This document shows positions 11,701-24,793 of a stretch of DNA of 64,000 nt, one piece after another. The DNA comes from Setaria digitata. Its lineage: Eukaryota > Nematoda > Chromadorea > Rhabditida > Setariidae. Under the pieces are notes generated by a model. The model was not told the origin of the DNA, made no database searches, and saw only the letters and a program-made list of their open reading frames with translations. The DNA is taken from assembly GCA_003640385.1 (NCBI GenBank), contig RCAB01000001.1, forward strand, positions 806,001 through 870,000, read 5' to 3'. The translations under genes were made by a program, and so were the position numbers. The stretch's first letter is position 1. The number at the start of each line of letters is the position of its first letter.

Positions 11701-14700
11701 GTCATATGCTATGTATTGTTATTTCCTCAATGTTGGCTTCTCCATTATACAGTACTGCAACTTCAAAATTGAGGTGAATTTTTCAATATTGAATCAACTT
11801 GACTTGAGTAAGTCTCTTACAGTATCTTTTTTGTATTGTTTGCTTTCAAATAATGGTTTTTTTGGGTACAAATTTTTTCTTTTATTTAATCTATTCATCA
11901 ACAAATAGAAGGTGGCCAGAGAAGACTGATTGTGACCAGATTGTAAATCGAATTACTTTGCTTTTTCACATAAAAAGTGCTTAAGAGCTTAAAAGTTTTC
12001 GTCTTCAACAGTTTCAGCGTTTGGAAGGAAAGAGTTCTGGAGGTGGGTCGAATGATGGCATTTTGTTGGTACTTCATCGAAACGAATCTCTTGAATGTAA
12101 CCCTGTGCCTCACTTTTTCTCTGCCCATATCAGGTTTGCTAGCATATATACAGCATTGTGATGTCAGTTTCTTTCAACACTCAGATATTTGGGAATTTTT
12201 AAGAATACTGGATGAGCTAAAGCAGTGTGTATGCTCTTACTACCACTGGTTTGTGCTGTTGTTTCTGCTCTCAGATGGAATACGCCTCTCATCACCGGTC
12301 TTTTTATCCGCGGTGCTCGTTATCCTTGCATTTATCAACCTTTGGCGTGGTGCCGACCTTTATTTATCCCATCCATCTGTCTTCATCCGTAAATGGCGTC
12401 TTATAACAGTTTATCTCCTTGCAGCAATTTTTCTACGTATTGCAGCTCTGGTTTGTCTATTTTTTAATAGCACTAAAAATCGAACCACCATCTTAAAAAA
12501 TATCAACTCTAGTATTTATAACAAATGTAATAATATTAACAAGTGATATTAACAAAAAACTTGATTAAAATGATTTTCGGATTGTAAACTTATATGTCGA
12601 CCACCTCTTAGATAAATTATCCCCAACTATTATCTTGACGGAATGCAAAAAGTATGGGTTATTCGGTGGAGGCAAGCATATCTAGCAATGTCATGCTTGT
12701 GTTTCAGATCGGTGATGGCTTATTAGGACATTTTGTGATGAATGACAAAACGAATCACTCAATCAGTTACACGTGCTTTCACGTGCTATTATCTTATTTT
12801 TCAAGTTCTCCCGAAGATAAAATGAGTATGTCTTATTTATTACTTTTCTCCTGTTACATTTTCTTTATTGAAGCATTTCATTTTATTGAAGCAATGCACT
12901 AAAAACGAGAAAGTCAAAAGACAATAAACAAAGAAATTGGAAAACTATGTAAACGTGAATGCTTGACACTGAATCTGAGTATCTGAGTTTGCAAAGTGCT
13001 GTTTTTGCTGTATTACAAAATTCTCTTATGTTGTTTTTCAATCTACTTTTTTTAACTTTTCAAGTTTTGGAACACTTTGCAAGAAAATTATGTCTTTAAG
13101 CACCTTATGGAGAATTAAGTACAGAGAGCTTTCTGTTCGACGTATTGACTTTCACAGCTCTGTTGCTTCAACTTCGTCTGATCAGCAGTTGGTATGGCAG
13201 TTTATTCATTTTTTTAGCAGAAGAATTTATTTGCAATTGCCTTTGTTCTTAATCCTCTCTTAAATTCTTCTAGAAATAAACGATTTGGTTTCATTATCAA
13301 TAAAATGTGGCCATTACAGGCATTTTCAACGAACTGTTGTTGATATACGGGCTGATCGAATTGTATGTTACAGGTAAAATTTAGCTGTATTGAAATATGT
13401 CGTTCCTCATCTTAGCTTTCCTATACTTTTCTCTACGTTGAAGTTCTTTTAGTAATTGTTATGAATGGATTCTTTAATATAGGAAGTTACAAGTGGAATG
13501 GTTTCAAACGCACTAAGGAAAATTATTACCAGTCCAAATCAAAGATAATAGTTAAATTATTTTGAAAATCATGTAATCATCATATAATTGTAGAGGAGTG
13601 GTACTTCAGACCCAATTAATTTACAAAGCAATGACCTATCATCAGCTACAAGATCGTCGTAGATTGACCAAAATAAACCGCACCGTAGGGGCAATGGGAA
13701 AGATCAATTTACCCTTGGGAGAATGGTTTATTGAATGTGAGTTTACAGTCATAACTCATTACAGCAAAGGCTGCTCAACCATTTTATGGATTTTTGGTTA
13801 ATTAGCATCTTCAAAACTTCTGCATAATTGTTTTCATTTGTGTTAGAATCACCCAGTAACCACATTCTTCCTCAAATTAACTAATGTTATCTACCATTCT
13901 CGTTACTGCGCTTGAAAGTAAATAAAGAACACATGTTGTGAAGAAATTTGAAGAAGCGATGGCCTTAAAAGGAATTCAGTTATTTTTTTTTCTATTCCAG
14001 CAATTCGTGGATGGAACGAGGATTTATTGCATACGGTAGATAGAGCAACAGAGAAGATTGAAGAAACAGCGTTTAGCAATCATTCGTAATGCTTCTTTTG
14101 ATATAAATGAGAAGTAGAAAAAAGATTCATTTGATTCAAGGATTAATGCGCTGTAATATAGTTTGGTTTTATCCCTTACAACATTTCAGCTAGTGCTATC
14201 TTAGTGTGGTATTTTTTCCAATGTCAGATTCGAGTTAGCCAGTTTTGAAATTCATTTAAACTTTCAGTTAAACATGCTTGATCTAATAATAATCGGAAAA
14301 AGGGGGTCTTTGTGATTTTGTTTTGAATGTGCTGTAATAGGATAAAAAGCATTATTTCGTCGGCAGATTTTCTGCTGTTTTTCTGAAGAAATATTGCTCA
14401 AGAATTGGATCATTTCTATCTATCGACTTTTCTATTCTGTATTATCGCATTTCATTTGCTGTTAAATTATTGATGAATAATAATTTTCTAACCTTTAATT
14501 TCAGGTCTGCGCCAGGAGTTAAAAATGCCCAAGAAAGCAAAATAAAGCAAAATAAAAGGAAATCGGTTAGTAATTTTGTCAAAGATCTTAATTTTACCGA
14601 GAGAAAGTGTATTTTATCATTGTGAATTAATATAAAATATGTACATTTTGAAGCTAATTAAATAACAGGACTTTGTTCAGTGACAATACTTGGAAAATCA

Positions 14701-17700
14701 TCTTGTTGCTTAGCAATAGGGAGGACTATTTTCGATAAAGAACGGTTTATGGATATTATCAAATGATTCTTTGTGATAGCTTGTTTCAGGCTCCCTACAT
14801 CACAATTTCCGGCCTGCTATCTGCATGTGCTGTTTGGTTAGCTCATAAAACGCTTGGCTATCGTTACATTCGCTTTGTTATCAATGAAGAAAAGAAGCTC
14901 TTGCTAGAGAAACTCCCCAGTGTATCTTTACCTGTATTAAATCAAAGCCCTTCCCTTGGACTTGTTATGTCTGATGGACAGAATCAAAGAATGATGACAA
15001 ATCGCTTTCAAAGGCAAAATTACTTTTATTAATCCTTGAAAATTATTTATATTCCATCTAACCGTTTGCAGGAGTTAACTTTGGCTTCGCAAGATTCCCT
15101 GGGGAAACTTGAAAAGTGCAATCTTGGAAATGAAATCTGTCTAGTTACTAGTTCCAAGGATATTGTCAAGTGGTTTTTTTAATGATTGTTACTAAAAGTG
15201 TTTCTTTTATTTCAATATAATTATTTTAGTAATTCATGAAGCTTATCAGCCCTCTGAGAAATAGAGCAGACATTCTTATTCTAGTATGCTGTAGTTTTTA
15301 TTGAGCATTTGGTTACTAATTTAAGTAGTTTGTTTCAATTTGGAGTGAAAGTAGAAGTTAGACTTTCTGTGCTGCAAGTGCTACTTATTCAGTGTAACTG
15401 CCAAGAGCATTTTCTTGTAGATACATGAACGAAGTGCACTGTCGTTGGTTGAAATTGCCATTATTATGGCGTCTATTGGATGCAGCTGGATCATTTCTAG
15501 TTTATAATACGGCACTGTTATGCTATTTGGTGATAATTATTGCTCATGGTCAAGCTGCCTGTTTATTAACAGTCCCGCTTACAATCTTAGTTTTCTTCTG
15601 GGGCGCTATTACAGAACGAAAACGTCGGCTACTGTGGACTATCGCTATTTTTTATGTACAAGTAATGGAATTTTAAATAGCTGCAATTTTGAAGCTTTTA
15701 TCATTTAAGGCTTTCTGATTATTAATAACTGGAAGGAAACAGTGGTTGAGAAGATTTCTATGCACTGCATAACTTTCCAGAATCCTTTATCTGAAGGAGA
15801 ATGCAAACACATTTACATTTACAGATAATGATAGTAGTGTCGCTTTGCTTCAAATATACCTCTCTACCATGGCTATGTAAAGACTCTGTGAATTGTGGCA
15901 GATGGAGTATGGCGATGATTGGACGATTCGTCGGTATTGCCGATGAGCCGATATCTGTGGCCATATTTTGCCTACTTGTCCTCGCACTCTTCAGTCATCG
16001 TCATAATATGAGGGCAAATTACTTTCTTCTCTTTTATGTAGTTATAGATTATTTGGATTATTCCGTTCAAGAGGCTTATTTTTCAAAGGAAGAAAAAGTT
16101 TAAATGTTTTTTTCGGCGAAACAAGTCAAAAAAAGAAAAAAGTAGAAGTTCATGGCTAATGGTTTAGAGAAATGGATTTTGGTATGCATCGAGTAGACAA
16201 CTGCTACGGAATGAAGGTACTATTTTAGCTTCTAACAAAATGAACGGAAGATATCTTCACGGTGTGGATTTGACTCAAAAGTACTTATACTTGAAATATT
16301 AGTGCGAAATTAACTGCCATTTCGCTTTATTTGAGGTTTAAGGACGCGAAAGATTTTAGTAAGTAAATAATAGCTCAGGGTATATTTTTTTTATCCGATG
16401 TTTGAAATGTGATGACCTCAACTTCTGATATCAAAGTATATTGCTCAGCCGATAATATTGTTTGTTTCATGGCAGAATGTTTTATTTAGGAACTTAAGCT
16501 GATTTATTTCAATTATGATAAATCATAGAGAGGTTTTTTGATTAAATATTCAACGTGAAAATGAACACAGGTCAGAAATTGGAAAAGAATAGGGTTAGGG
16601 AATCGATAGACGTTAGCATGTAGATTAAGTAAGGAAATACAAAAATGCAAAATACATTTTTATATTGAACATTTATAATTCAGATCATAAAAAATGTTGT
16701 TTGTGGTCGGTGTTACTGGATATTTTGAAGTTACGACAGCGTTCTCCTTCGAACTATTATCCGTGGATGATTATATCTGATTTACTAGCTCTTATAACTT
16801 TGATTGTTAATTTTTCTAATTTCGATTTGGCACGGCGTGATGCATTCACATTATTGGAGAGTAAAAGCAGTTTGCTGCCCGATTCATTCGTTTACTACTT
16901 TATGACAAGCCTTGGCACTGCAAGTTCAAGTTTTTTCGTTAATCATCTAGATTTTGAGATTCTGCTTGATCGAAGCGAAATATAGACTAATTGAACTCTT
17001 TCATTACTGACTTTAACAGAACTTGTCTCACATAAAATCAATTTTAAAAATTTTCTTGGCAAATAATGTTCCCTTTTGTTATAGGCCAGAAAACTTTTTC
17101 ATGAAATATAATCAAAAAAATGAACTACACATGAGATTATTACCATTATCCACCAACGCGACACAACTATTTCTAAATGATGCATTCATCATGAACTTGT
17201 TAGAATGTTTTTTGGTTTTCTAGATCGTACTGGATCGAGTAATTTATCTTAAACGAGCGATACGAGTGAAATTTGTGTATTTGGTGGTTGAAGTTATCGC
17301 AGTGCATGCTTATATCCTCATCATACTATTAATTTCACCTCAGATGTAAAACTCAGACTTTTATTTTTTGTTTCATCCCCTTCTATTTCATGAAGGGCGT
17401 TTTGTGCATGCCATGTCCACCGGAATTTATTGTTGCTCTTCCGTACCTTTCGTATTTTTCACTTCTCACTAATTTCGCCTACTGACATATCGTCTTACAA
17501 TGGCATTCTAGTGATAAAAACCACCGGATGACTGTTGGTTTGTTTATCTGGTATGTGGCCCGCGGTATACACATGCTTTCCAGTGCATTCCAAGTGAGGG
17601 ATGGCTATCCAAGATTTATTGTTGGGGATGTGATGATGAAATCTAATCCATTGAGTTGGGCTTTATACGTCGGGTTTGTTTCAGTAATTTTTACCAGCCA

Positions 17701-20700
17701 TCAAAACAAATAACAGTGGAGCAGCTTCTCTTCTTCTCCCGCTGTCCTTTGTATTTGTTTCTGAAAAGGTGGTTCTTAGTTGCTTTCCTACTAGTCAATA
17801 AGTGGAGAAAGGTTTTAATCGAATTTTTGAATTGCGAGAGGGACAAGCAGAAAGGAGTATTTCTACTCACTGTCCAACCATCCATGAAATATTATTGACC
17901 TCTCAAATCACTTTATTTCCCTAAAAAGCATACTTGTTGTAAATGTCTCTGTTTTCAGATATTTTTACACCGTCCCAGTCTTTGAAATAGCAACAATTCT
18001 TGACTGGACATTTACATCAACAACCCTAACATTGCTGGATTTCTATATCTTGAAGACAATTAATTATTATTTGTACTTCATCAAGGGGATGCGAAAACTG
18101 GAAACAGTATGTTCATCTATGTTTAGCCTTAGACTGCCTCACCTCGTAACAACAACATTTGCTGTTATAAATTTCCAAGACTTCTCAATACGCTATCTAT
18201 GGCCGATGCAATATATTGCCCCATAATATTGTAAGATCACTTTTTTAGGGGGCATGCAATTCTACAAGCTTTTATGTCTTGAACAGTTCCTGATGAGTAG
18301 TTTAGATACATTCCGTTGCTGTGAAGTTCATTCTGGTAGAATAATTTTCAGTTTTATCCGAGAAAGCGTGCAGAGTTGACTTCAGTCGCTGGTAAAGTAT
18401 TTTTAGGCGGTGGAATACTCCTGGCGGTATTTGTAATTCTTGTCATGTTAATTTTATTCATATCGGAAAATGTGAGTTTTGCTAACGAATGAAGTCTTTA
18501 TTTGATTGAAAAGATAGTAAATTGAACGAATTTCAAATTGCTAGGAAGTTAGAGCTTCGAAAGATTAGTTTGACAGGTTCTCATCACTTAATTCTGTGAT
18601 CCAACTAGTGGAATTGTTGAAAGATTGAATTACAGTTCAGTTCTTGAGGATGTGAGAAAACCTATTTCATCGATGAAGTAAAAGTTCCATTGTGAAATTT
18701 TTTGTAATTATATTTTTAGATGTTTGTTGGGATTTTTTTACCAGTTCAAATGGTTTTCACATTGAGGATTGATAAACATCCGGTTGGATCAGAATTTTCT
18801 AAAAATTTATCATTACATAATTTTCATAACATGCTTGCAAACTTTTCATATAGGTTTTCACATTCAAAGAATTTAGCTTTTTATTGTCTATCGTTAGTTT
18901 ATCTTCGCTCTTTATCTTATAATACCGGAAACACATTTTGATCACTTTAGAAATAAAACAATTCTCTTTTCCGATAAACAGGAAGTTGTTGAGTGCTTTG
19001 ATTTTGTACCGCACATGTATAATAGTACTAGATGAGACTTTTATCATATTATTATAATGGCCGAAGGAGTTGTAAGAGGAGCATGTGTAAAAAATGATGA
19101 AAAATAGTGATTATAACAGTACGAAGGTAGAGCTCAGTCATTTTTTTATAACTGAAGCGTGATTTTGTCTGTCGCAGTATGTAAGTCCTACTTCTAAATA
19201 GCGAGTACTGTGCTCAGTTATAGATATTATATGAATATCATTTGGAAGATTTACCGTTGATCAGCGATCTCGAATACAGTCATTTAGTCAATTATTTTTC
19301 TTCCAATATTTATGAGCAGAATTTCATAAAATCTCTTGGTCGTGAAACCATTGTAAAGGTGTTTTCTTTCGTTCCTATGTTATGTTTTGATTTTCATTTG
19401 CAACTTTTATACTTATTGATAGCTGCTCTCCGATTAGTCTTATATAGAACTAGAGATGAAGTTTTACAAGTCCAGTTCTTCATTTTATTCTTTAAGATAT
19501 TAATCATTTCCGTTTTTGTTGAGTTAGACTTTTGACAGCAGTTATTTTAAGGCGATCAGTGGGTGATTATGTAAAGCTTCCTTTAAGAAAAGGAAAAAAT
19601 CAATTATTAGGTAGCAGCATTAATTCTAGGCCACGTTACCCTCTCAAGGCAAGGTTCAGTACGTTCATCCAGTTTGGGAAGCACAACTAATACAGTTAAT
19701 TGACGAGGCTATAGATGGATTGAAACTGAAATCACGAATTTATTTGCGAAGAATGCGAATCCAGGAGCAAAAAGGTTTCATGTTGTGATTTTGTAAACTA
19801 AATATATTTTCATGTGTTGCATTTCATCAATGTATCTAGGGAAAACTTCTTTGTTTTAACTTACTTTTATTCCCCAATCAATCTCAGTCTAATAGATCCG
19901 TAAATCTTTCGAAGAATTTTGTGTTTGTTAGTGCCTAAAAACGATGAAAGTGCCTTCTGTTAATGGTTGTAGCTATCCTTTGCAGTCATTTGGCGCAGCT
20001 TCTGGATGAAGCAAAATAATATGGTTTATGATTGAAGACATTTTTGAACAGAAAAAAATGAACAAACATTTAAATATTTGTTTGAAAAAAGTTCAGATAA
20101 TTTGCTGAAGAAAACGGACACAACACCGTTAGAAACTGCTCGTGAGTGGGAAATGGAAATAGAAAGACAAAACCTGGAGGACTTTTCGGATGTTAGTGTT
20201 ATTAGCTCTTAGGTTTTATACAAGGAAAAGGGACGGTATATTACCAAGGTATTATTTTTCATTTTAGTTGTTATTCGAAATTTCCAATTTTGCGGAAGAA
20301 TCGCCAGCGCTGTTATACAATATTAATTTCAGAAATTTAATATGGATCCTTTTATTATACATTGGATATTCGTTTTTGTTTAGGTGTTGAAATCAACAAA
20401 CTGCTCAGATGTTTTCGAAATGGATATTTCGGAAATAATAAGGCCATTGATCACCGTACCTAATGGTGGATTAATGTATGAGGGCCCTATCATCGGTGAA
20501 AAACAGTTTAGCCATCGTTTCGCTTATTTCAACTATACATTCAGATATATGACAAAGTTAATTTTCTTTGCTTAAAGCCTCTTTCTACTGATCATCTTTA
20601 ATTTTTTAGGTGTCGAAGAAGACAAGGAAAAAATTTTAAAGTTTAAGTATTTTAAATTAAAATGTACCTCACTCACATTTGTAACATTTTCCACCAAGCA

Positions 20701-21762
20701 AGGTACAGCATTGGCGGCTTAGGTTTAAATGAGATCATTTTCTAGTTTTATCATACACTGATTCGGTTAATTCCAGATTAATATTAAAACCAGACTGTAG
20801 AACTCGCGCAGAAGGAGTGTCTGTACCGCATGTTATTACTCTCGAACAGTATGGTATGAGTCATGATGGCTCGGTAATAAGCGCTGCAGGAGCCCCACAA
20901 TTTTTATTTTTTGTCTCTAAAGTTTCTTCGAGTTACCTCCGACTTTTAAATATTTCTACACCGTATGTTATCTTTTTTTTTGCTTTGAACTTGAATGAGG
21001 TCCACGCAAAAGTTTCTCTACTATTTGCTACTAATGTAGACCTTCAGGTCGTACGAAATAAATCAGCTAGCTCCCTGGAAGAAATTTGCTAGTTGACCAT
21101 CGATAGTAATTTAGTGTTTCTGACTTAAGCGTTTATTTCATTTAATGTAGAGCGAAATTTTTTCTTCACTTCTTTTTTTAGATACTATGAAAAATAAGCG
21201 TTGTTGTACAGAAAATGTTTCCATTCTGAGTCAGGCCTTCATTAACTGTCTAGATGTGTGATATGGCTTTATTCGGTGATATGTAATACAAAAAGATTTT
21301 ATACTGGAATAACACTCAGCGCTTTATTATTTGTGTGAAAAAGAGTTAATTGTTGCAGATCGTTGGTAATGACATTTGTAATGGTCTATTTATTGAGCTT
21401 TAAATTGCGAGATATACTGATGACAAAACCATTCGAACTTACATTCCGAGAACTCGGCGACCCAAGCCGCTTGATACGCCTTTGCTCCAGTATAAGCAGT
21501 GGTAAATTTCATTTCAAAATATCGGTATGTCTTCAGATTTAATATTAAGAGAAAGACAGCAACAAATTTGTATGCAGTAATTTAAACCTTGTCTATTGTT
21601 ATCGTGAAATAAAATAGACGTAATAAATAATTTTGTTTTGCAGCTCGTGAAGCGAAATTATATGATTTGGAACACGATCTGTACGGAAAATTAATTTATA
21701 TTTTGAGATCTTCAGAAACATTAATTCGTTATACGCAATATAAAATGAAAAATATCGTCTAG
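8799..21762 (+). CDS. pezo-1: Piezo mechanosensitive ion channel, compact form
   Basis: Trimeric plasma-membrane cation channel opened by membrane tension. Read exons: 8799-8948, 9309-9468, 9724-9822, 9887-10008, 10260-10506, 10600-10862, 11200-11404, 11619-11773, 12018-12133, 12168-12450, 12708-12825, 13125-13191, 13320-13373, 13594-13736, 14001-14085, 14505-14565, 14790-14963, 15072-15169, 15421-15661, 15825-16097, 16684-16937, 17224-17345, 17512-17673, 17959-18106, 18352-18471, 18720-18782, 19224-19352, 19630-19774, 20052-20191, 20384-20495, 20610-20702, 20794-20853, 20890-20962, 21359-21501, 21644-21762. Phases agree except at 16097/16684, where a small exon is missing or a donor misplaced. 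The total is near 1,660 residues against about 2,500 in human PIEZO1. Recognisable blocks: FLYKFSYE; LLQLRLIS then FQRTVVDIRA; CYLVIII with LLTVPLTILVFFWG; FVYLVVEVIAVH; the anchor region near DWTFTSTTLTLL; the CTD block CRTRAEG; and a C-terminus LYDLEHDLYGKLIYILRS close to the ELEEELYAKLIFLYRS of vertebrate Piezo. The shortfall is N-terminal. Confidence 0.85.
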
Positions 21763-24700
21763 ACGATATACGAAATTCACCCAATTTCTAACTGTAAAGA
21801 AATGTTGAAATTAAAATAAAAGAAGTGTTTTAATGACAGCAAAAAGTCACATAATGAAGACGTAATGACTTGAAATGAAATTATTACGAAGAGCGTTCAT
21901 CGTTCAAATTTTAATATGGTACTTTGCTAATCATGTTGTATTGCTATTGTATTAATTTTTGAAGATTTTCAGCTGTGTAAGTTTCTAATGCTAAAGAGAA
22001 GGGGTGTTTTTGAAATTTTGCGGAAATTTTTGACTTAGAATCAGTTTATCGATCAGGAATAAATTATCTAAAAAAGCAATGTGAAAAAACAAAATTGAAC
22101 TATTGCCATTCATTTTGAAGTCAAGCTAACAGTCTTAAGAAACTGAACATGCCGAGCATCTGTCAGAAAAGAACGTGTTCCATTTCATCAGTCTTCTGAT
22201 TTGATAATTGTTAGTCCTTACCGTGCAAATTTTGACCAGTTTATCATGCTGGTTCCTGAAGTCTCACTGCTGGCGTTACAGCTGTTCTGTTTGCTTTAGC
22301 TTTGGCACTTCTGAGTTTCTAACAAGCTTTTTACTTTTGCCTTAGCCGAGCATTGATGCTTTGACAAGCTAATCTTAGCATCAATAATTGCAATAGTTAG
22401 ACAGTAAAAGGAATAACAGATGAGAAATCAAGAAGATATAATTGATATAAGACAGTGAAGCGATCCTAGGATGGAATGGAAAATCCTAGAACTGGAGAAA
22501 AGTGATGAAAATGTACTGCCAGCTGAAAATAATTTTGGGCGGAATAATTTCTGTATTTGAATATTAGTGGATAATATTTGGCTGTCATAATTTTTAAGCA
22601 ATGACTTTGAAAGAAATATTTCATATCATTTACAGTACTTTTTGTAATTTCTCGAATTTCTTTAGAAGCTATGATTAATTAAAATGATTGCGATCCTTGG
22701 GATATATTTAAATTTCGAGAAATAGGTATGTGTATAAATGATGTTAATTTTTTAATGAAATTCAAGTTTAAAATAGTGGGAAGATGGGAGTACTGCCGCA
22801 TTGACTTTTTTAGAAGAGGATAAGCTAACAATGCAAAAAAGTTAGGTTTCAATTGCTTATCGCATTAGCACTTAATATGTTTCCTTTTCTTTATTTCTGA
22901 CTTCCAGTCTGACTTCCAGTGTTTATTATATATTTTTATTTACGAAGCATTTGTATTTGAGTAGGATTAGAGCAGATGAAACTTCCTATTCCATTATAAA
23001 ATTTAAATTGCTAGCTTTTTATAACAACAAAAAATAGAAGATATATTAAAAATGTACAACATTAAAAATAGGCAGCAAAGTAGTTAAAGAGTATCCTAAT
23101 AAGATAGGATAATTTAAGCAATGAACAAAAAATGTATTAGCTGGAAGAATTTTGGGAATTCTGACTCATTTTAGTGATATTTTCGGTATTAAGCGTCTTT
23201 TGTATGATTTCCAATATCGTTTGTGTGTCCACATTACCAATCTGTAGATCAAGGTTCTCTCATAGTTCATCCTAATATACGGGCGAATAGTTCGATTGAA
23301 CATTTTTTGAGGCTTTTAGAACTTTGGTTAATTTTGGTTCATAGTTGATTTCCGGAAATTTATCCACTACTGCAAAAGTTCTACCAAAAAGGTGGGGAAC
23401 AACTGACAATACCTGCATATTGTTGATTATATGGAAAGCATACGGTGAGTAATGGTTATATCAATGCAGAAAATCAGCTCCATGACTTACGAAACTTACC
23501 TGGTTCGAAAATTCTGCTTAATTTTTAATTTACAAGACTTTTCCAAGAAATATGAAGCAAAGCTGATTAAAGCGAAAGTGCAGACGGCTATACTGATGTG
23601 GTTTTTTCAAGAGATTTCTCCTTTTCCAACCGGAAAATTTGATAAAAGGGAATCCATCTGACAGTAGTGGGACGGTAGTAAGCTTATTTTCATCATCCTA
23701 CACATTTTCAAATCAAAATATGTTTGGCTGTATCCTTCCGGCACTAATTATTCTGCATTTTTCACTTTTCAAACTTCAAATTTAACTTATAAAAGGACCA
23801 TACTAATTGGTGGTAAATTTTTGGGAGATTGAAGCACGGATTTCTATGACTGGTTCTTTGCTATCACCTTAATTAGGCAATTATTCCTTATGAGAGTTAT
23901 AGAAGCAACAGCCATCTGTGTAAAGGTGTAAAGAGAAAATATCTGCAACACTTAACAATTCCCATTTCGAAACGTTTACTTTCCATTATTTTTATAAGTT
24001 ATACTATTCTTGGAGTATGACTCCTTCCCCATTTGTAGCGTAGTTGGAAACTCCTCGGATTGGATGAAACATTTCCTCACTTACTAAATTTTATTTGAAA
24101 GCTAAAACTGAAAGGAAAACGGCACTAGCATTAATTGATGTAGTGTTTACTGAAATTAAATCAAATCATGACATTAGCCAGGAAATGGCGTAATTTTTTT
24201 TCTTTGATGCGGTCACTTCTCCCCTGTATGTATTGTGTGAGTTTCTCGCCTAATGTTCGATTTTAAATTCTTCTTCCTTTATTCTTTGCTCGATAATTTT
24301 ACTAGATATGACTTTCTCACCCTAACCAAACTATTTTTTATGCCGGTACCTTCATTCATTCGTTTCTGTAGTTTTTGCATCTTACATTGCCAGGATTTTA
24401 TTTACAGCACACTTGCAGCTATAAAATTCATATTATTTATGCCGCACTTTATTTTCTCTGTATTTTTATGTTAGAAGCATATTAATGATTGTTCAGTATT
24501 GTAAATGATCAATTAATATGATATTCAAAAACTTTTCACTGATGCAAGTGCAAATGCCGAATGCTGCTCAATGAATGATATAATTCAGGACAGTAATTTT
24601 CAGCTCACGTTTACTATGAAGAAGCAAAACATACTAGATCAAACCCTTCCGAATTAAACTTGGCAGAAAGAAAGAATAGATCTGTAGAATCCACTCAAAG

Positions 24701-24793
24701 TTGCTTCTCCTCTTTAACTGGAAGTATTCCCAGCCAATGAAAAAAACTATCCCATATCTTCGTTAATAGTAAATTATGGATACGTTTTTCTTT
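21763..24793. other. Gene-poor interval between two convergent genes
   Basis: About 3 kb of AT-rich sequence between the 3' ends of Piezo (plus) and the SWAP-70-like gene (minus). Open frames are short (longest about 70 codons), show no splice-connected continuation and no motif I recognise. A short direct repeat of CTGACTTCCAG occurs near 22898-22920. I see no RNA gene. Confidence 0.5.
21815..21820 (+). promoter_or_regulatory. Probable poly(A) signal of the Piezo gene
   Basis: AATAAA lies 53 bases after the Piezo stop codon, a typical distance for a short 3' UTR. Use is inferred. Confidence 0.45.

Noticed and set aside
12708..12902. Separate small gene at 12654-12902
   Set aside because: The segment 12708-12825 fits in phase between two Piezo exons, so a separate gene is unnecessary.
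23452..23661. Plus-strand 69-codon frame in the gene-poor interval after Piezo
   Set aside because: Average amino-acid composition but no motif and no adjoining exons; unsupported.
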